Part shown: in pieces, positions 53,001 through 60,814 of the stretch
Layout: each line of letters begins with the position of its first letter
How positions within the stretch are numbered: the first letter of the stretch is position 1
Assembly (NCBI RefSeq): GCF_003002815.1
Contig: NZ_PVTF01000001.1
Span: forward strand, 1,178,001-1,242,000
DNA: 64,000 bases
Source of the DNA: Umezawaea tangerina
GTDB lineage: Bacteria; Actinomycetota; Actinomycetes; Mycobacteriales; Pseudonocardiaceae
Reading direction: 5' to 3'
Program-made: the position numbers and the translations under genes
The notes under the pieces: generated by a model
What the model saw: the letters and a program-made list of their open reading frames with translations, nothing else
Told to the model about the DNA's origin: nothing
Database searches by the model: none

Positions 53001-54079
53001 CGCTGCTTGTTCGCCATCTCCAAGGCCGCGATCGCCGAGGACCGCTTCTCCGCCACCAGCTTCTCGCGGGTCTGGAGGTCCTGGAGGTCGCGGAACGCGG
53101 GCAGCTCCTTGAGCGCCGCGATGGTCTCCTCGGCCTGGCCCTCACCGGTCTCCAGCGCCGTCTGCGCGCTCTCCGCCTCGGCGCGCGCGGCCCGCGTCCG
53201 CTCCAGGTTCCCCTCCAGCCTCGTGCACTCGCGGGCCAGCTTGCGCACCGCCTCCTCGGCCGTGCGCAGCCGCTCGCAGGACGTGCGCAGGCCGCCGAAC
53301 GCGTAGTCGGAGTAGGTCTTGAGGAACGTGCCGAGCGCGGCGTCCGCCGACGACAGCCGGGTGATGTTCTCCCGGATGGACTCCAGGTCGTCGAACGAGG
53401 TCGCCAGCTGCTCGACCATCGTCTGGTCCAGCGGCGGCAGCGCGTCGGACAGGATCTGCTCCAGCTGCCCCTCCAGCACCTTCAGGCCGACGTCGGGGTT
53501 GCGCAGCGTCCGCTGGAGGTGCAGCAGGTCGCCGTACCGGGCGGCGGGCACGCCGTACACCGTCTCGGCGATCTTCGCCCGGAACGCGGCGTCCTCCAGC
53601 ACGCAGTCGGCGCCGATGGCCTCGCGCAGGTGCGCCGGGCCGAGCGGGATCCGCTCGTGGCCCGCCAGCTGGAGGTCGCGGCCGACGCGGGCCGGGGTGA
53701 TGAACCGCCACGAGTCGGTGATCGCCTGCGAGGTCTTGGACGCCTTCACGCCGAGCCCGCAGGTCAGGAACTCCTCGACGCCGTCGACCACCCGGCGCAG
53801 CTCGATCCACGCGTAGCCGATCCGGTTCGGGCCGCCGTTGTAGTCGTCCAGCATGAGCCGCCGCAGGCTGACCGTGTCGAAGCCCTTGGACCCGACCTGC
53901 CGCAGGTCGCCGTCCAGGCACAGCGGCAGCAGCAGCTCCAGCGTCCGCGACTTGCCGGACCCGTTGGTGCCCTGGAAGATCGCCCGCCCGCCGGAGAAGT
54001 CGAACGTCTGCTCGGTGTACTGCCACACGTTGACGATGCCGCCGCGGTGCAGCCGCCACCTGTCCCGCTCCTGCGTCAC
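50012..54079 (-). CDS. jetC: JetC-like SMC ATPase (TIGR02680), Wadjet type III
   Basis: 1355 aa from the GTG overlapping the jetB stop. ABC head split by long coiled coils: Walker A FQGTNGSGKSRTL (36-48), ABC signature LSSGETRLISY (about 1242-1252), Walker B LRLVLLDEAFERLDD (about 1276-1290). The middle is heptad-rich (250-450, 780-1080), with a globular insert near 600-760 that may be the hinge. This is the SMC/MukB-like motor of the type III Wadjet plasmid-defence system, expected to extrude plasmid DNA loops with JetA and JetB. Confidence 0.87.
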   Translation of the reverse strand: MTQERDRWRLHRGGIVNVWQYTEQTFDFSGGRAIFQGTNGSGKSRTLELLLPLCLDGDLRQVGSKGFDTVSLRRLMLDDYNGGPNRIGYAWIELRRVVDGVEEFLTCGLGVKASKTSQAITDSWRFITPARVGRDLQLAGHERIPLGPAHLREAIGADCVLEDAAFRAKIAETVYGVPAARYGDLLHLQRTLRNPDVGLKVLEGQLEQILSDALPPLDQTMVEQLATSFDDLESIRENITRLSSADAALGTFLKTYSDYAFGGLRTSCERLRTAEEAVRKLARECTRLEGNLERTRAARAEAESAQTALETGEGQAEETIAALKELPAFRDLQDLQTREKLVAEKRSSAIAALEMANKQRLQEDGAVEAVLRSLRRLQEDLGSADELTEPLRRQLRAAGLDAALAPVVPKVPHAEATTVTQQVRMKPDPEAGPLPVERRVPPTAATETVLTGLADAADATARIASTARQRGALALALHQQAGELDQRQQRVEVLRQKAKDALVGATEATSLCEREGQELAVVGRTWLDHVERWCGTGPLADGLPDRSFELPGAVDPETARAVTAAAREWTAPLVRAARDAAHAFTRQRTDLRGRIDGLDAELAGLRSGEERVPEPGRYVAADRDPLTGSPFYRLVDFRPDLDEAGRAGLESALQASGLLDAWVTGDGSVVADDIMATARPAVDGPSLGSVLVPAVEPGSAVAADVVAALLAAVSLDSGDSLALSTDGRWRAGVLGGAWRKPAAEFIGAGARESARRRRIGELEDELAGLRGELGVAEDELAAAGDLVARWEAHLDGFPSEGELIAKHSREQAARESADRAQARARELRAELEEAQARGEAARGELVRQAGEAGLPAETEGLRQSQQAAGDAQRTADRLGDLLRRQCQGAVTDLTDATHRYHAAGEDRVAAEADAEARCVDYTTQAATLAELTEAIGGEAREIADQLGSLESSRRKLREDLKGMREQVASSREQAAKLEAQLDGAREQLGSAEAHRTRVADQFRATVAAPGVLVAALPDVEDDLDAVQEAIAAAGDRRGAGEATVITKLQALQTSLASSHDIAAEQHAGLLTVTVTGEEGTRPVAVAARQVTVKLGEQRGFLDERYQGIFADYLIRDLAEWLRGQIAVAEDLCKRMNDVLGRARSSQGVHVKLSWKSSSALDEETRQALALVRLPYAERTPEQDATLRRVFTERIEAERDSDTGGYAEILSRALDYRTWHQFTVTVGDTGPDGNPRERRLKQLSSGETRLISYVTLFAAAASFYDAVSSGSESFDPLRLVLLDEAFERLDDPTIARMLGLLVDLDMDWVITWPSGWGVSDRIPRMHIYDVLRPRNGRGVACTQTTWDGAALDRVDP

Positions 54080-55293
54080 GACACGTTCTCCTCGTCGAAC
54101 AGCGACCAGCTCGGCACTTCCGGCTCGATCGGGGCGGGGGCGGCGACCTCGCGCTCGGGGTCGCCGTCGGGTTCGGGTATCCACCGGTGGGCGGCCGGGG
54201 CGAGCAGCCAGCCCTCGTCGCACGGGACCGCCAGGCCCATGCGCCGCAACAGCTTCGTCACCTGGACGACGAGCTTGTCCGGGTCCTCCACGATCTGCTT
54301 CGACCACGCGGCCGGGTAGTCGTCGACCAGCTGGTCGCACACCTCGCGCAACCGGGCCGGGGACACCGGGTGCCGCCCGTCCGGACGGGTGATCGGCTCG
54401 TCGTGCTCGTCGTACTCCAGCTCCAGCAACGACGGCAGCGCGAGCAGCGCCAGGCGCGCGACCGTCGAGGAACCGGGGAAGTACATGTCCGTCAGGTAGT
54501 CCTCGGGGTCCGCCGCGAGCACGCCCTCCAGCCGCGACTCGGTGTAGAGCCCGAAGCACTTCTCCAGCAGCACGGACTCCTTGCGCTGGTTGCGCCGCAA
54601 CCAGTCCGCCTGCTCGGGCGGCAGGTCCGCGTAGAGCACCAGCGGCGTCTCGACCAGCCTGCGCCGCACCGCGTGCTCGACCCCGCGCGGCCCCGGCCTG
54701 GCGGCCAGCTCCACCAGTCGCGACGGCGAGTCCGCCTCGGCCACCGGGCCGGTCAGCAGCTGGCCGAGCAGGTCGGTGTCGATCGTGATCAGCGCCTCGG
54801 TCTGCACGTCCGCGCCCACCTGGCCCTCGGTCTCGTGCAGCACGCCCAGCGACACCAGGTGCCGCAGCGCCGCCGTCAACGCGCGCCGGTCCACCACGTC
54901 GTCCACGACCTCGATGCCCGCCTCCACGGCGGCCGACCGGACGTCGGACACCAGGCGGGACAGCAGGGTCTGCCTGCCGACCCCGGTCAGCACGGCCAGC
55001 GTCAACGCGAGGTAGGCGTACGCGCGCGGCGACATCCCCGGCACCCCTCGGGTGTCGTCCACGCCCGGCCCGGACTTGTAGAGCCGCGCGAACCGCCGCT
55101 CCACCACCAGCCGGTAGCCGAGCAGGCCCGCGAACAGGTCCTGGAGCACGAACCGGTGCCGGTACACCAGTGCCAGCAGCTCGCCGTCCGGGCCGTCGCC
55201 GCGCAGCAGCGGCCTGCGCAGCAGCGTGCGCGCGCACCGCACCGCGTTCGCGGCGTCGATGTCGGGGAGGTCGTCCAGCGCCGTGCCGCTCAT
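54076..55293 (-). CDS. jetB: JetB-like subunit (TIGR02678/DUF2398), Wadjet type III
   Basis: 405 aa from the ATG overlapping the jetA stop. Features match TIGR02678: VRCARTLLRRPLL, LVYRHRFVLQDLFAGLLGYRLVV in pieces, ERRFARLYKSG, and a C-terminal HLVSLGVL...WLLAPAAHRW region with winged-helix character. In the SMC complex it acts as the MukE-like kleisin-associated subunit. Overlaps at both ends imply one transcript and fixed subunit ratio. Confidence 0.83.
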   Translation of the reverse strand: MSGTALDDLPDIDAANAVRCARTLLRRPLLRGDGPDGELLALVYRHRFVLQDLFAGLLGYRLVVERRFARLYKSGPGVDDTRGVPGMSPRAYAYLALTLAVLTGVGRQTLLSRLVSDVRSAAVEAGIEVVDDVVDRRALTAALRHLVSLGVLHETEGQVGADVQTEALITIDTDLLGQLLTGPVAEADSPSRLVELAARPGPRGVEHAVRRRLVETPLVLYADLPPEQADWLRRNQRKESVLLEKCFGLYTESRLEGVLAADPEDYLTDMYFPGSSTVARLALLALPSLLELEYDEHDEPITRPDGRHPVSPARLREVCDQLVDDYPAAWSKQIVEDPDKLVVQVTKLLRRMGLAVPCDEGWLLAPAAHRWIPEPDGDPEREVAAPAPIEPEVPSWSLFDEENVS

Positions 55294-56780
55294 TCGCTCA
55301 GCGCCAGTCGTGCGTCGTGCAGGGTCAGGGTCCCGGCCTCCGAGGTGATCCTGGTGGTCTCGCCCAGCGCGTGGTCGACGGTGACCCGCAGCCCGCGCAC
55401 CGGGTCCGCGGCCGACCCGGAGTCCGCCGCGCTCTCCCGCTGCGCCATCGCCAGCGTCAGCAGCTCGCACAGCACGCCCAGCGCGTCACCGGACAGCGTC
55501 GTCGAGGCCAGCCGGGGCGCGGCGGCGGCCAGCTCGGCCACCGACGCCGCGCGCTGCTCGTCGGCCTCGCGGGCCTGCGCCAGCAGCGACTGCTCGGTGA
55601 TCGGGTCGTCCAGGATCCGCGACGTCCGGCCTCGCGCGCCCCGGTCGCCGCGGCTGCGGACGCTCACCGCCACGTCCCGCACCGGCCCGTCGCGCCACGG
55701 CGTGCGCTCGTTGTCGCTGTCGTGCTCCGGGGCGGGCAGCAGGTGCCGCGCCGAGTAGAGCCCGAACGCCGCCGCGTACAGCTCGTGCCCCTGCTCGCGG
55801 GTGCCGGAGTCGAACCACGCCGCCAGCTTCAGCAGCTCCGCCCGCCGACCGGGCAGCAGCCCGCCACCGGAGGTCGCCCGCTTCACCGACGCCAGCAGCG
55901 ACCCGATGGCACGGGCCGTCGCCTCGCGCAGCGCCGTCACCTGGCTCGGGTGGCCGGGGCGGTCGACGAACCAGCCCGCCAGCTCCTGCCAGTCCGCCGC
56001 GGACCGGCCGCGCGCCCGTTCGACCTCGCCGCCGAGCCCGTCCGTGCCGCCGAGCAGCCTCAGCAGCTCGCCGCGCGCCTTGGCCAGGCCCGCGAGGGCG
56101 TCCGCGATGGCCGGGGTGTGCCGCAGCACGTCCTCCACCACCATCTGGATGTACTCGACCAGCAGGTTGCGGAACCCGGAGATCTCCTCGGGCGCCAGGT
56201 GGTGCCGCGTCACGACCTGCCCGAGGTAGGCGTAGAAGTCGCGGACCGTGGCCGCCAGCTCGGCGTGCTGGAGGAACACCGTCGTGACCCGCTCGGCCAG
56301 CACCTCGCGCGACCGCCTGCCCTCGCCGGTGACCAGCGCCTCGGACAGCGCGCCGCCCAGCTCGCCCAGGCCGCGCTCGATCGCGGGCAGCAGCTCGCGC
56401 GACACCTCGCGGGCGCCCTCGGGCACCCGCAGCAGCTGGTCGACGTCCCGCTGCACCCGCACCGCGAGCTTGCTCACCTGGTAGCGGACGCTGCCGTGCT
56501 GGAACTCCGCGATGCTCGTCGCCACGACCTCGCGCCGCCCCTGGACCAGGTTGCCCCACTCCACGAGCTGCCTGAGCCTGTTGATGACGTTCTCGATGCG
56601 GGACTCGCCCGCGTCGACGGTGCCCAGCCGTTCGGCGCCCGCGAGCGCCCCCGCGACCTCGCCCGCGGACAGGTCGGCCAGCAGCGTGGAGGTGAACAAC
56701 CGCATGATCGCCAGGTAGGTGCGCTGGTAGTCGCGTGCGTCGAGGTACGCGTAGAGCTTCAGGCGGCCGGCGGGTTCCAC
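55290..56780 (-). CDS. jetA: JetA-like subunit (TIGR02677/DUF2397), Wadjet type III
   Basis: 496 aa. GTG start with TAGGGT (reverse strand, 56094+; at 56894 side: bases 56789-56794 read as ACCCTA on the top strand) eight bases upstream, so the operon probably begins here with a leaderless message. Helical protein fitting TIGR02677: YAYLDARDYQRTYLAIMRLF, NRLRQLVEWGNLV, LLRVPEGAREVSREL, FRNLLVEYIQMVVED. It is the MukF-like kleisin of the complex. Divergent from cobD. Confidence 0.82.
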   Translation of the reverse strand: MEPAGRLKLYAYLDARDYQRTYLAIMRLFTSTLLADLSAGEVAGALAGAERLGTVDAGESRIENVINRLRQLVEWGNLVQGRREVVATSIAEFQHGSVRYQVSKLAVRVQRDVDQLLRVPEGAREVSRELLPAIERGLGELGGALSEALVTGEGRRSREVLAERVTTVFLQHAELAATVRDFYAYLGQVVTRHHLAPEEISGFRNLLVEYIQMVVEDVLRHTPAIADALAGLAKARGELLRLLGGTDGLGGEVERARGRSAADWQELAGWFVDRPGHPSQVTALREATARAIGSLLASVKRATSGGGLLPGRRAELLKLAAWFDSGTREQGHELYAAAFGLYSARHLLPAPEHDSDNERTPWRDGPVRDVAVSVRSRGDRGARGRTSRILDDPITEQSLLAQAREADEQRAASVAELAAAAPRLASTTLSGDALGVLCELLTLAMAQRESAADSGSAADPVRGLRVTVDHALGETTRITSEAGTLTLHDARLALSE

Positions 56781-56897
56781 GATCGGCCACCCTAATGCCG
56801 GGCACCGACAGTCCTGGCCACCGGGAACTCCGGCCCTACCTCGATCGAGTGAACGTGGACGCTATACGGTGCCGTGTCGACTTCGGGGAGGTCTGCC

Positions 56898-57842
56898 TTG
56901 GGCGTGGGACGAGCGGCGGGGTTGTTGCTGGGAGTGGCCGCCGACGCGGTCTTCGGCGACCCCCGGCGGCACCACCCGGTGGCGGTCTTCGGCCGCGCCG
57001 CGGGAGCGACCGAACGGACCACCTACCGCGACAGCCGCGCGGCGGGCGCCCGGCACACCGCCCTGCTCACCGGGGGAGTGCTCGCGCTCGGCGTGGCCGT
57101 GGAGCGGGTCGGCGGGCGCAGCGAGCTGGTCAAGGCGGCGACCACGGCCGCCGCGACCTGGGTCGTGCTCGGCGGGTCGTCGCTGGCCAAGGAGGGCACG
57201 GCCATGGGCCGCGAGCTCGACGGCGGCGACCTGGAGGCCGCCCGCGCCCGGCTGCCCAACCTGTGCGGCCGCGAGCCCGCCGCCCTGGACACGCTCGCGC
57301 TGGCCAGGGCCACCGTGGAGTCCGTGGCGGAGAACACGTCCGACGCCGTCGTCGCCCCGCTGCTGTGGGGTGCGGTGGCCGGGGTGCCCGGCCTGCTGGC
57401 CTACCGCGCGGTGAACACCCTGGACGCCATGATCGGCCACAAGTCGGAGCGCTACCTGCGCTTCGGCTGGGCCGCCGCCCGCCTCGACGACCTCGCCAAC
57501 CTGGTCCCCGCGCGCGCCGCCGCGCTGCTCACCGTCGTCGCCGCGCCGGTCGTCGGCGGCTCGGCCGCGGAGGCGTGGGAGGTCTGGCGGCGCGACGCCT
57601 CGGCCCACCCGAGTCCCAACGCGGGCCAGGTCGAGGCCGCGTTCGCGGGCGCGCTGGAGATCCGCCTCGGCGGTCGCACGGTGTACTCCTACGGCGCCGA
57701 GGACCGCGCTGTGCTCGGCCACGGCCGCAACCCGGACGCGGGCCACGTGACCAGGGCCGTGGAGCTGTCGAGGGTGGTCGGGGCGCTGTCCGCGCTGCTA
57801 GCGGCCGCCCTGGCGCTGTTCGCCCGACGCCGCCAGCACTGA
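56898..57842 (+). CDS. cobD: CobD/CbiB: adenosylcobinamide-phosphate synthase
   Basis: 314 aa. GGGGAGG lies six bases before TTG 56898; GTG 56904 and GTG 56874 are alternatives. Integral membrane protein with LLLGVAADAVFGDPRRHHPV at the start (the GDPxxxHPV signature), ATVESVAENTSDAVVAPLLWG and AYRAVNTLDAMIGHK, the conserved CobD core. It attaches aminopropanol to cobyric acid in cobalamin synthesis. Its 3' end overlaps the convergent SURF1 gene by 45 bp. Confidence 0.92.
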   Translation: MGVGRAAGLLLGVAADAVFGDPRRHHPVAVFGRAAGATERTTYRDSRAAGARHTALLTGGVLALGVAVERVGGRSELVKAATTAAATWVVLGGSSLAKEGTAMGRELDGGDLEAARARLPNLCGREPAALDTLALARATVESVAENTSDAVVAPLLWGAVAGVPGLLAYRAVNTLDAMIGHKSERYLRFGWAAARLDDLANLVPARAAALLTVVAAPVVGGSAAEAWEVWRRDASAHPSPNAGQVEAAFAGALEIRLGGRTVYSYGAEDRAVLGHGRNPDAGHVTRAVELSRVVGALSALLAAALALFARRRQH

Positions 57843-58646
57843 CCCGGACCCGGCCCCGGACCCGGTTCCGGCCTCGTCCTCGGCCAGCATCTCGGCGACC
57901 GACTTCCGCTTCGGCCTCGGCTCGGCGAGGGCGCCGCCGGGCTGGATCTCGCGCCAGCTGAAGTACGCCCAGCCGCCGATCGCCATCACGCCGAACGCGA
58001 TCCACTGCAACGCGTAGGAGAAGAACGGCCCGGACTCCATCCGGGGCAGCGGCAGCGAGTCGAGCACACCGGGCTGGCCCTCGGAGAGCTGGAAGTAGCC
58101 GGGCCGGATGTCGAGCCCCGCGGCCCGGCCGACGACCGCCGAGTTGATCGCGTACACCTGCCTGCGGCCGTCCTCGGTGAACGCGTCGCGGTCGTCGTTC
58201 TCGCCCGCCCGCACCCACGCCACCGTCGTCACCTCGCCGGTCGGCGCGGCGGCGAAGTCGGGCACGCTCACCCCGCTGGCGGGCCGCAGGTAGCCGCGGT
58301 CCACGAGCACGGTCTGCCCGCTGTCCAGCCGGAACGGCGTCAGCACCTCGAAGGCGGCCTCGCCCTGCACGGTCCGCAACCTGGCCACGGCCTCGCCCTC
58401 GGGGAGGAACTTCCCGGTCAGCGCCACCTTGTGCCACTCGACCTCGGCGTTCGGCCGGTCCAGCACGGTGCCCACCGGCACCGGGTCCGACTTCATCGCC
58501 GTCGACAGCGCGTTGTTCTGCGCCACGCGCTCGTCGTTGCGCCCGAACTGCCAGGGCATCAGCATCGTGAAGCAGGCGCCCGCGAACACCCAGACGGCCA
58601 GCGTCAACGCCAGCCAGCCTGGCCGCAACAAGAACCGGAACCGCAC
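57798..58646 (-). CDS. SURF1 family cytochrome oxidase assembly protein
   Basis: 282 aa. GTG start preceded by GGAGGG and TACCGT. TM1 near 13-33 (LALTLAVWVFAGACFTMLMPWQFGR), the periplasmic SURF1 core (VLTPFRLDSGQTVLVDRGYL, PGYFQL), TM2 near 220-240 (FFSYALQWIAFGVMAIGGWAYF) followed by a basic tail KRKSVAEMLAEDE. It helps insert haem a into cytochrome c oxidase. Convergent with cobD (45 bp overlap), the same arrangement I recall in mycobacteria. Confidence 0.9.
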   Translation of the reverse strand: MRFRFLLRPGWLALTLAVWVFAGACFTMLMPWQFGRNDERVAQNNALSTAMKSDPVPVGTVLDRPNAEVEWHKVALTGKFLPEGEAVARLRTVQGEAAFEVLTPFRLDSGQTVLVDRGYLRPASGVSVPDFAAAPTGEVTTVAWVRAGENDDRDAFTEDGRRQVYAINSAVVGRAAGLDIRPGYFQLSEGQPGVLDSLPLPRMESGPFFSYALQWIAFGVMAIGGWAYFSWREIQPGGALAEPRPKRKSVAEMLAEDEAGTGSGAGSGSVLAASGEQRQGGR

Positions 58647-58671
58647 CCCTCCACGGTAAGCGCTGCGCGGA

Positions 58672-59211
58672 TCAGGAGCGGACCAGGGTCCGTTCGAACC
58701 TCGCCTCGAACCCCTTGCCGGTGGGCGCCGCGCACATCACGCCCACCAGCGCGGGCACGCCCGGCGGGAAGTAGGCCAACCGCAGCATCGTCACCGGCTC
58801 GGCGTCGCCGAGGCCGTACCGGACGGTGACGGTGTCGCCGGTCCTCTCGGCGGAGATCGTCACCCGGTCCGCGGTCGCCACCGGGACGACCGACCAGTCG
58901 GAGACGCCCCTGGTCACGACCGCGCTGACCTGGAACTCGCCGTCCACCAGCTCGACCCCGGCCTTGATCCAGTTCTCCGCGTCGATCCGCAGCGCGACAC
59001 CGGCCTGGTCGTACAGGTCGGTGTAGTCGGCGCCGAACGTCGTGGTCACCGCGCAGTCGCCGTCGACCCACCGGCCGCGGACGTGCCCGGTGTCGCGGAC
59101 GAAGCCGTAGTGGGTGGTGCGCCAGAGGTCGGTGTCCGGGTCGGCTGTGACGAACAGCTCGCCGTCCGGACCGGTCGACCACTTCGCGGGCTCGTTGAAC
59201 CACTCGTCCAT
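58672..59211 (-). CDS. DUF1349 family protein
   Basis: 179 aa from the ATG at 59211. Concanavalin-like beta sandwich: EWFNEPAKWS, TDLYDQAGVALRIDAENWIKAGVEL in pieces, SDWSVVPV, RYGLGDAEPVTMLRLAYFP. Matches the DUF1349 'regulation of enolase' family seen across bacteria and fungi. Cytoplasmic. The role is unclear. A strong hairpin separates it from the SDR gene upstream. Confidence 0.82.
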   Translation of the reverse strand: MDEWFNEPAKWSTGPDGELFVTADPDTDLWRTTHYGFVRDTGHVRGRWVDGDCAVTTTFGADYTDLYDQAGVALRIDAENWIKAGVELVDGEFQVSAVVTRGVSDWSVVPVATADRVTISAERTGDTVTVRYGLGDAEPVTMLRLAYFPPGVPALVGVMCAAPTGKGFEARFERTLVRS

Positions 59212-59219
59212 GCCGCCAT

Positions 59220-59260
59220 CGTGGTCCCCCGGCGGCCCTGGTGACCACCGGGGGACCACG
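59220..59260 (-). terminator. Hairpin terminator after the SDR gene
   Basis: CGTGGTCCCCCGG (59220-59232) pairs perfectly with CCGGGGGACCACG (59248-59260), 15 nt loop. It lies 5 bp after the SDR stop and just before the DUF1349 start, so it would separate the two units. Confidence 0.75.
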
Positions 59261-59265
59261 GCGCC

Positions 59266-60024
59266 TCACGCCGCGTTGCGGCCCCCGTCGACGTCGAGGA
59301 CCGCGCCCTGCACGAACGACGCCTGGTCGCCCGCGAGGTAGGCGATGGCGGCGGCGATCTCCTCCGGTGCCGCGGGCCGCCCGGCGGGGGCGAGCGAGGC
59401 GAGGTGGTCGAGCTGGTCGCCGAACACCGCGGTGCCCTCGGTGCGGGTCGGGCCGGGGCTGACCGCGTTGACCCGCACCCCGCTCGGCCCGAACTCCGCC
59501 GCCCACGACTTCGTGAGCAGCAGCAGCGCCGCCTTGCTCGACCCGTACAGCGCCATCCCCGCCACGCCGAACCGGGCGACCATCGTCAGCACGTTCACGA
59601 CGGCCCCGTGCCCGCGCGCCGCCATCGCCGGGGCGAGCTCCGCGGTCAGCAGGAACGGTGCCCGCACGTTGACCGCGAACACCGCGTCGACCTGCTCGGC
59701 GGTGGTCGCGGCGGTCGGCCCCGCCGGGAAGACGCCCGCGTTGTTGACCAGCACGTCCACGCGCCCGCCACCGAGGTCCACGGCCCGCCGGGCCAGCGCC
59801 CGCACCGCCTCGGCGTCCCCGAGGTCGCTCGCGGCGAAGTCCGCCTTGCCGCCCGCCGCGCGGATCGCCGCGACGACCTCGTCCCCGCGCCCGGCGTCCC
59901 GGCCCGCGACGACCACGTGCGCGCCGCGCGCCGCCAGCAGCACCGCCGTCGCCCGCCCGATGCCGCTCGTGGCACCGGTGACCAGCGCCGTGGACCCGGC
60001 CAGGTCGTTGTGCTCGGGTGCCAC
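59266..60024 (-). CDS. Short-chain dehydrogenase/reductase
   Basis: 252 aa, GTG start one base after the hydrolase stop. Classical SDR: TGATSGIGRA (NAD(P) site), VLVNNAGVF, catalytic YGSSK (Tyr-x-x-x-Lys) and VSPGPTRTEGT. AGRDAGRGDE after the second strand, with Arg, favours NADPH. Co-transcribed with the alpha/beta hydrolase; both are probably controlled by the divergent WYL regulator. Substrate unknown. Confidence 0.9.
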   Translation of the reverse strand: MAPEHNDLAGSTALVTGATSGIGRATAVLLAARGAHVVVAGRDAGRGDEVVAAIRAAGGKADFAASDLGDAEAVRALARRAVDLGGGRVDVLVNNAGVFPAGPTAATTAEQVDAVFAVNVRAPFLLTAELAPAMAARGHGAVVNVLTMVARFGVAGMALYGSSKAALLLLTKSWAAEFGPSGVRVNAVSPGPTRTEGTAVFGDQLDHLASLAPAGRPAAPEEIAAAIAYLAGDQASFVQGAVLDVDGGRNAA

Positions 60025-60025
60025 G

Positions 60026-60751
60026 TCAGACCACCTCGTCCAGGATCGCGGCCAGCTCGGCGGCCCGGTTGACCATCGGCCAGTGCCAGCTGGGCAGCTC
60101 CCGGAAGACGAGCCCGTCGTCGGTCATGTGCCGGAACGCGGGGGAGGTCTCGGCCCGCGCCTTGAGCTGCTCCAGGCCGAAGCTGCACAGCACGTGCAGG
60201 CGCGGCAGCTCCTCCCACGCCCCGGTCAAGCGGACCGGTGCCGTGGCGGTGGCCCACGGCTGCGGCGCGGAGAGCTCCACCAGCCGCCGCACCGCCTCCT
60301 CGGTCACGCCGGGCACGTCCGCGGCCAGCTCCGCCCACGGCGGTGGCGGCAACCGCCAGCCGTCACCCACCAGCGCGGCGTTGCGCGCCTGCTCCTCCGG
60401 CGGCACGAACCCGCTCTGCGACATCCCGTCGGGCAGCGGCCCGCTGTCGACGAACACCAGCCGGTCGATCCGGTCCGGCATCCGGTCGGCCACGCTCGGC
60501 ACCACGACGGACCCGGCGTAGCTGTGCCCGACCAGCACCACGTCGTGCAGGTCCTCGTAGCGGATCAGGTTCAGCACGTCGGTGACGTGCGTTTCGAGGT
60601 CGGTGTCCGGCCGCGCCAGGTGCACCCGCTCACCCAGCCCGGTAAGGCTCAGCGCGTGCACGTCGTGGCCGCGTCCGCGCAGGTCGGCGGCCACCGACCG
60701 CCACGCCCACGCGCCGAGCCAGAACCCCGGTAGAAGTACGTAAGTCGACAT
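60026..60751 (-). CDS. Alpha/beta hydrolase (esterase-like, plant-HNL/MES type)
   Basis: 241 aa from the ATG at 60751. YVLLPGFWLGAWAWRSV, the nucleophile elbow GHSYAGSVV (Ser about residue 80), and the C-terminal ELPSWHWPMVNRAAELAAIL with the catalytic His match the small alpha/beta hydrolases of the salicylate-esterase/hydroxynitrile-lyase-like group. First gene of the operon with the SDR. Divergent from the WYL regulator across a strong palindrome. Confidence 0.85.
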   Translation of the reverse strand: MSTYVLLPGFWLGAWAWRSVAADLRGRGHDVHALSLTGLGERVHLARPDTDLETHVTDVLNLIRYEDLHDVVLVGHSYAGSVVVPSVADRMPDRIDRLVFVDSGPLPDGMSQSGFVPPEEQARNAALVGDGWRLPPPPWAELAADVPGVTEEAVRRLVELSAPQPWATATAPVRLTGAWEELPRLHVLCSFGLEQLKARAETSPAFRHMTDDGLVFRELPSWHWPMVNRAAELAAILDEVV

Positions 60752-60769
60752 GCCGAGGACGCTAGGAGC

Positions 60770-60796
60770 GATACCGGGCAGGATCCGCCCGGTATC
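60770..60796. promoter_or_regulatory. Operator, 27 bp near-perfect palindrome
   Basis: GATACCGGGC (60770-60779) and GCCCGGTATC (60787-60796) pair exactly around AGGATCC. It lies 19 bp from each of the two divergent starts (hydrolase 60751, WYL 60815), so a protein bound there would cover both promoters. The WYL regulator is the natural candidate. Confidence 0.85.
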
Positions 60797-60814
60797 CGTG
60801 GTTGTCTTTCCGAC

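Noticed and set aside
50012-55237. A 1741-codon reading of jetC starting near 55237
   Set aside because: The extra N-terminal part is the antisense-free shadow frame of jetB. The GTG at 54079 overlapping the jetB stop gives the correct SMC start just before Walker A.
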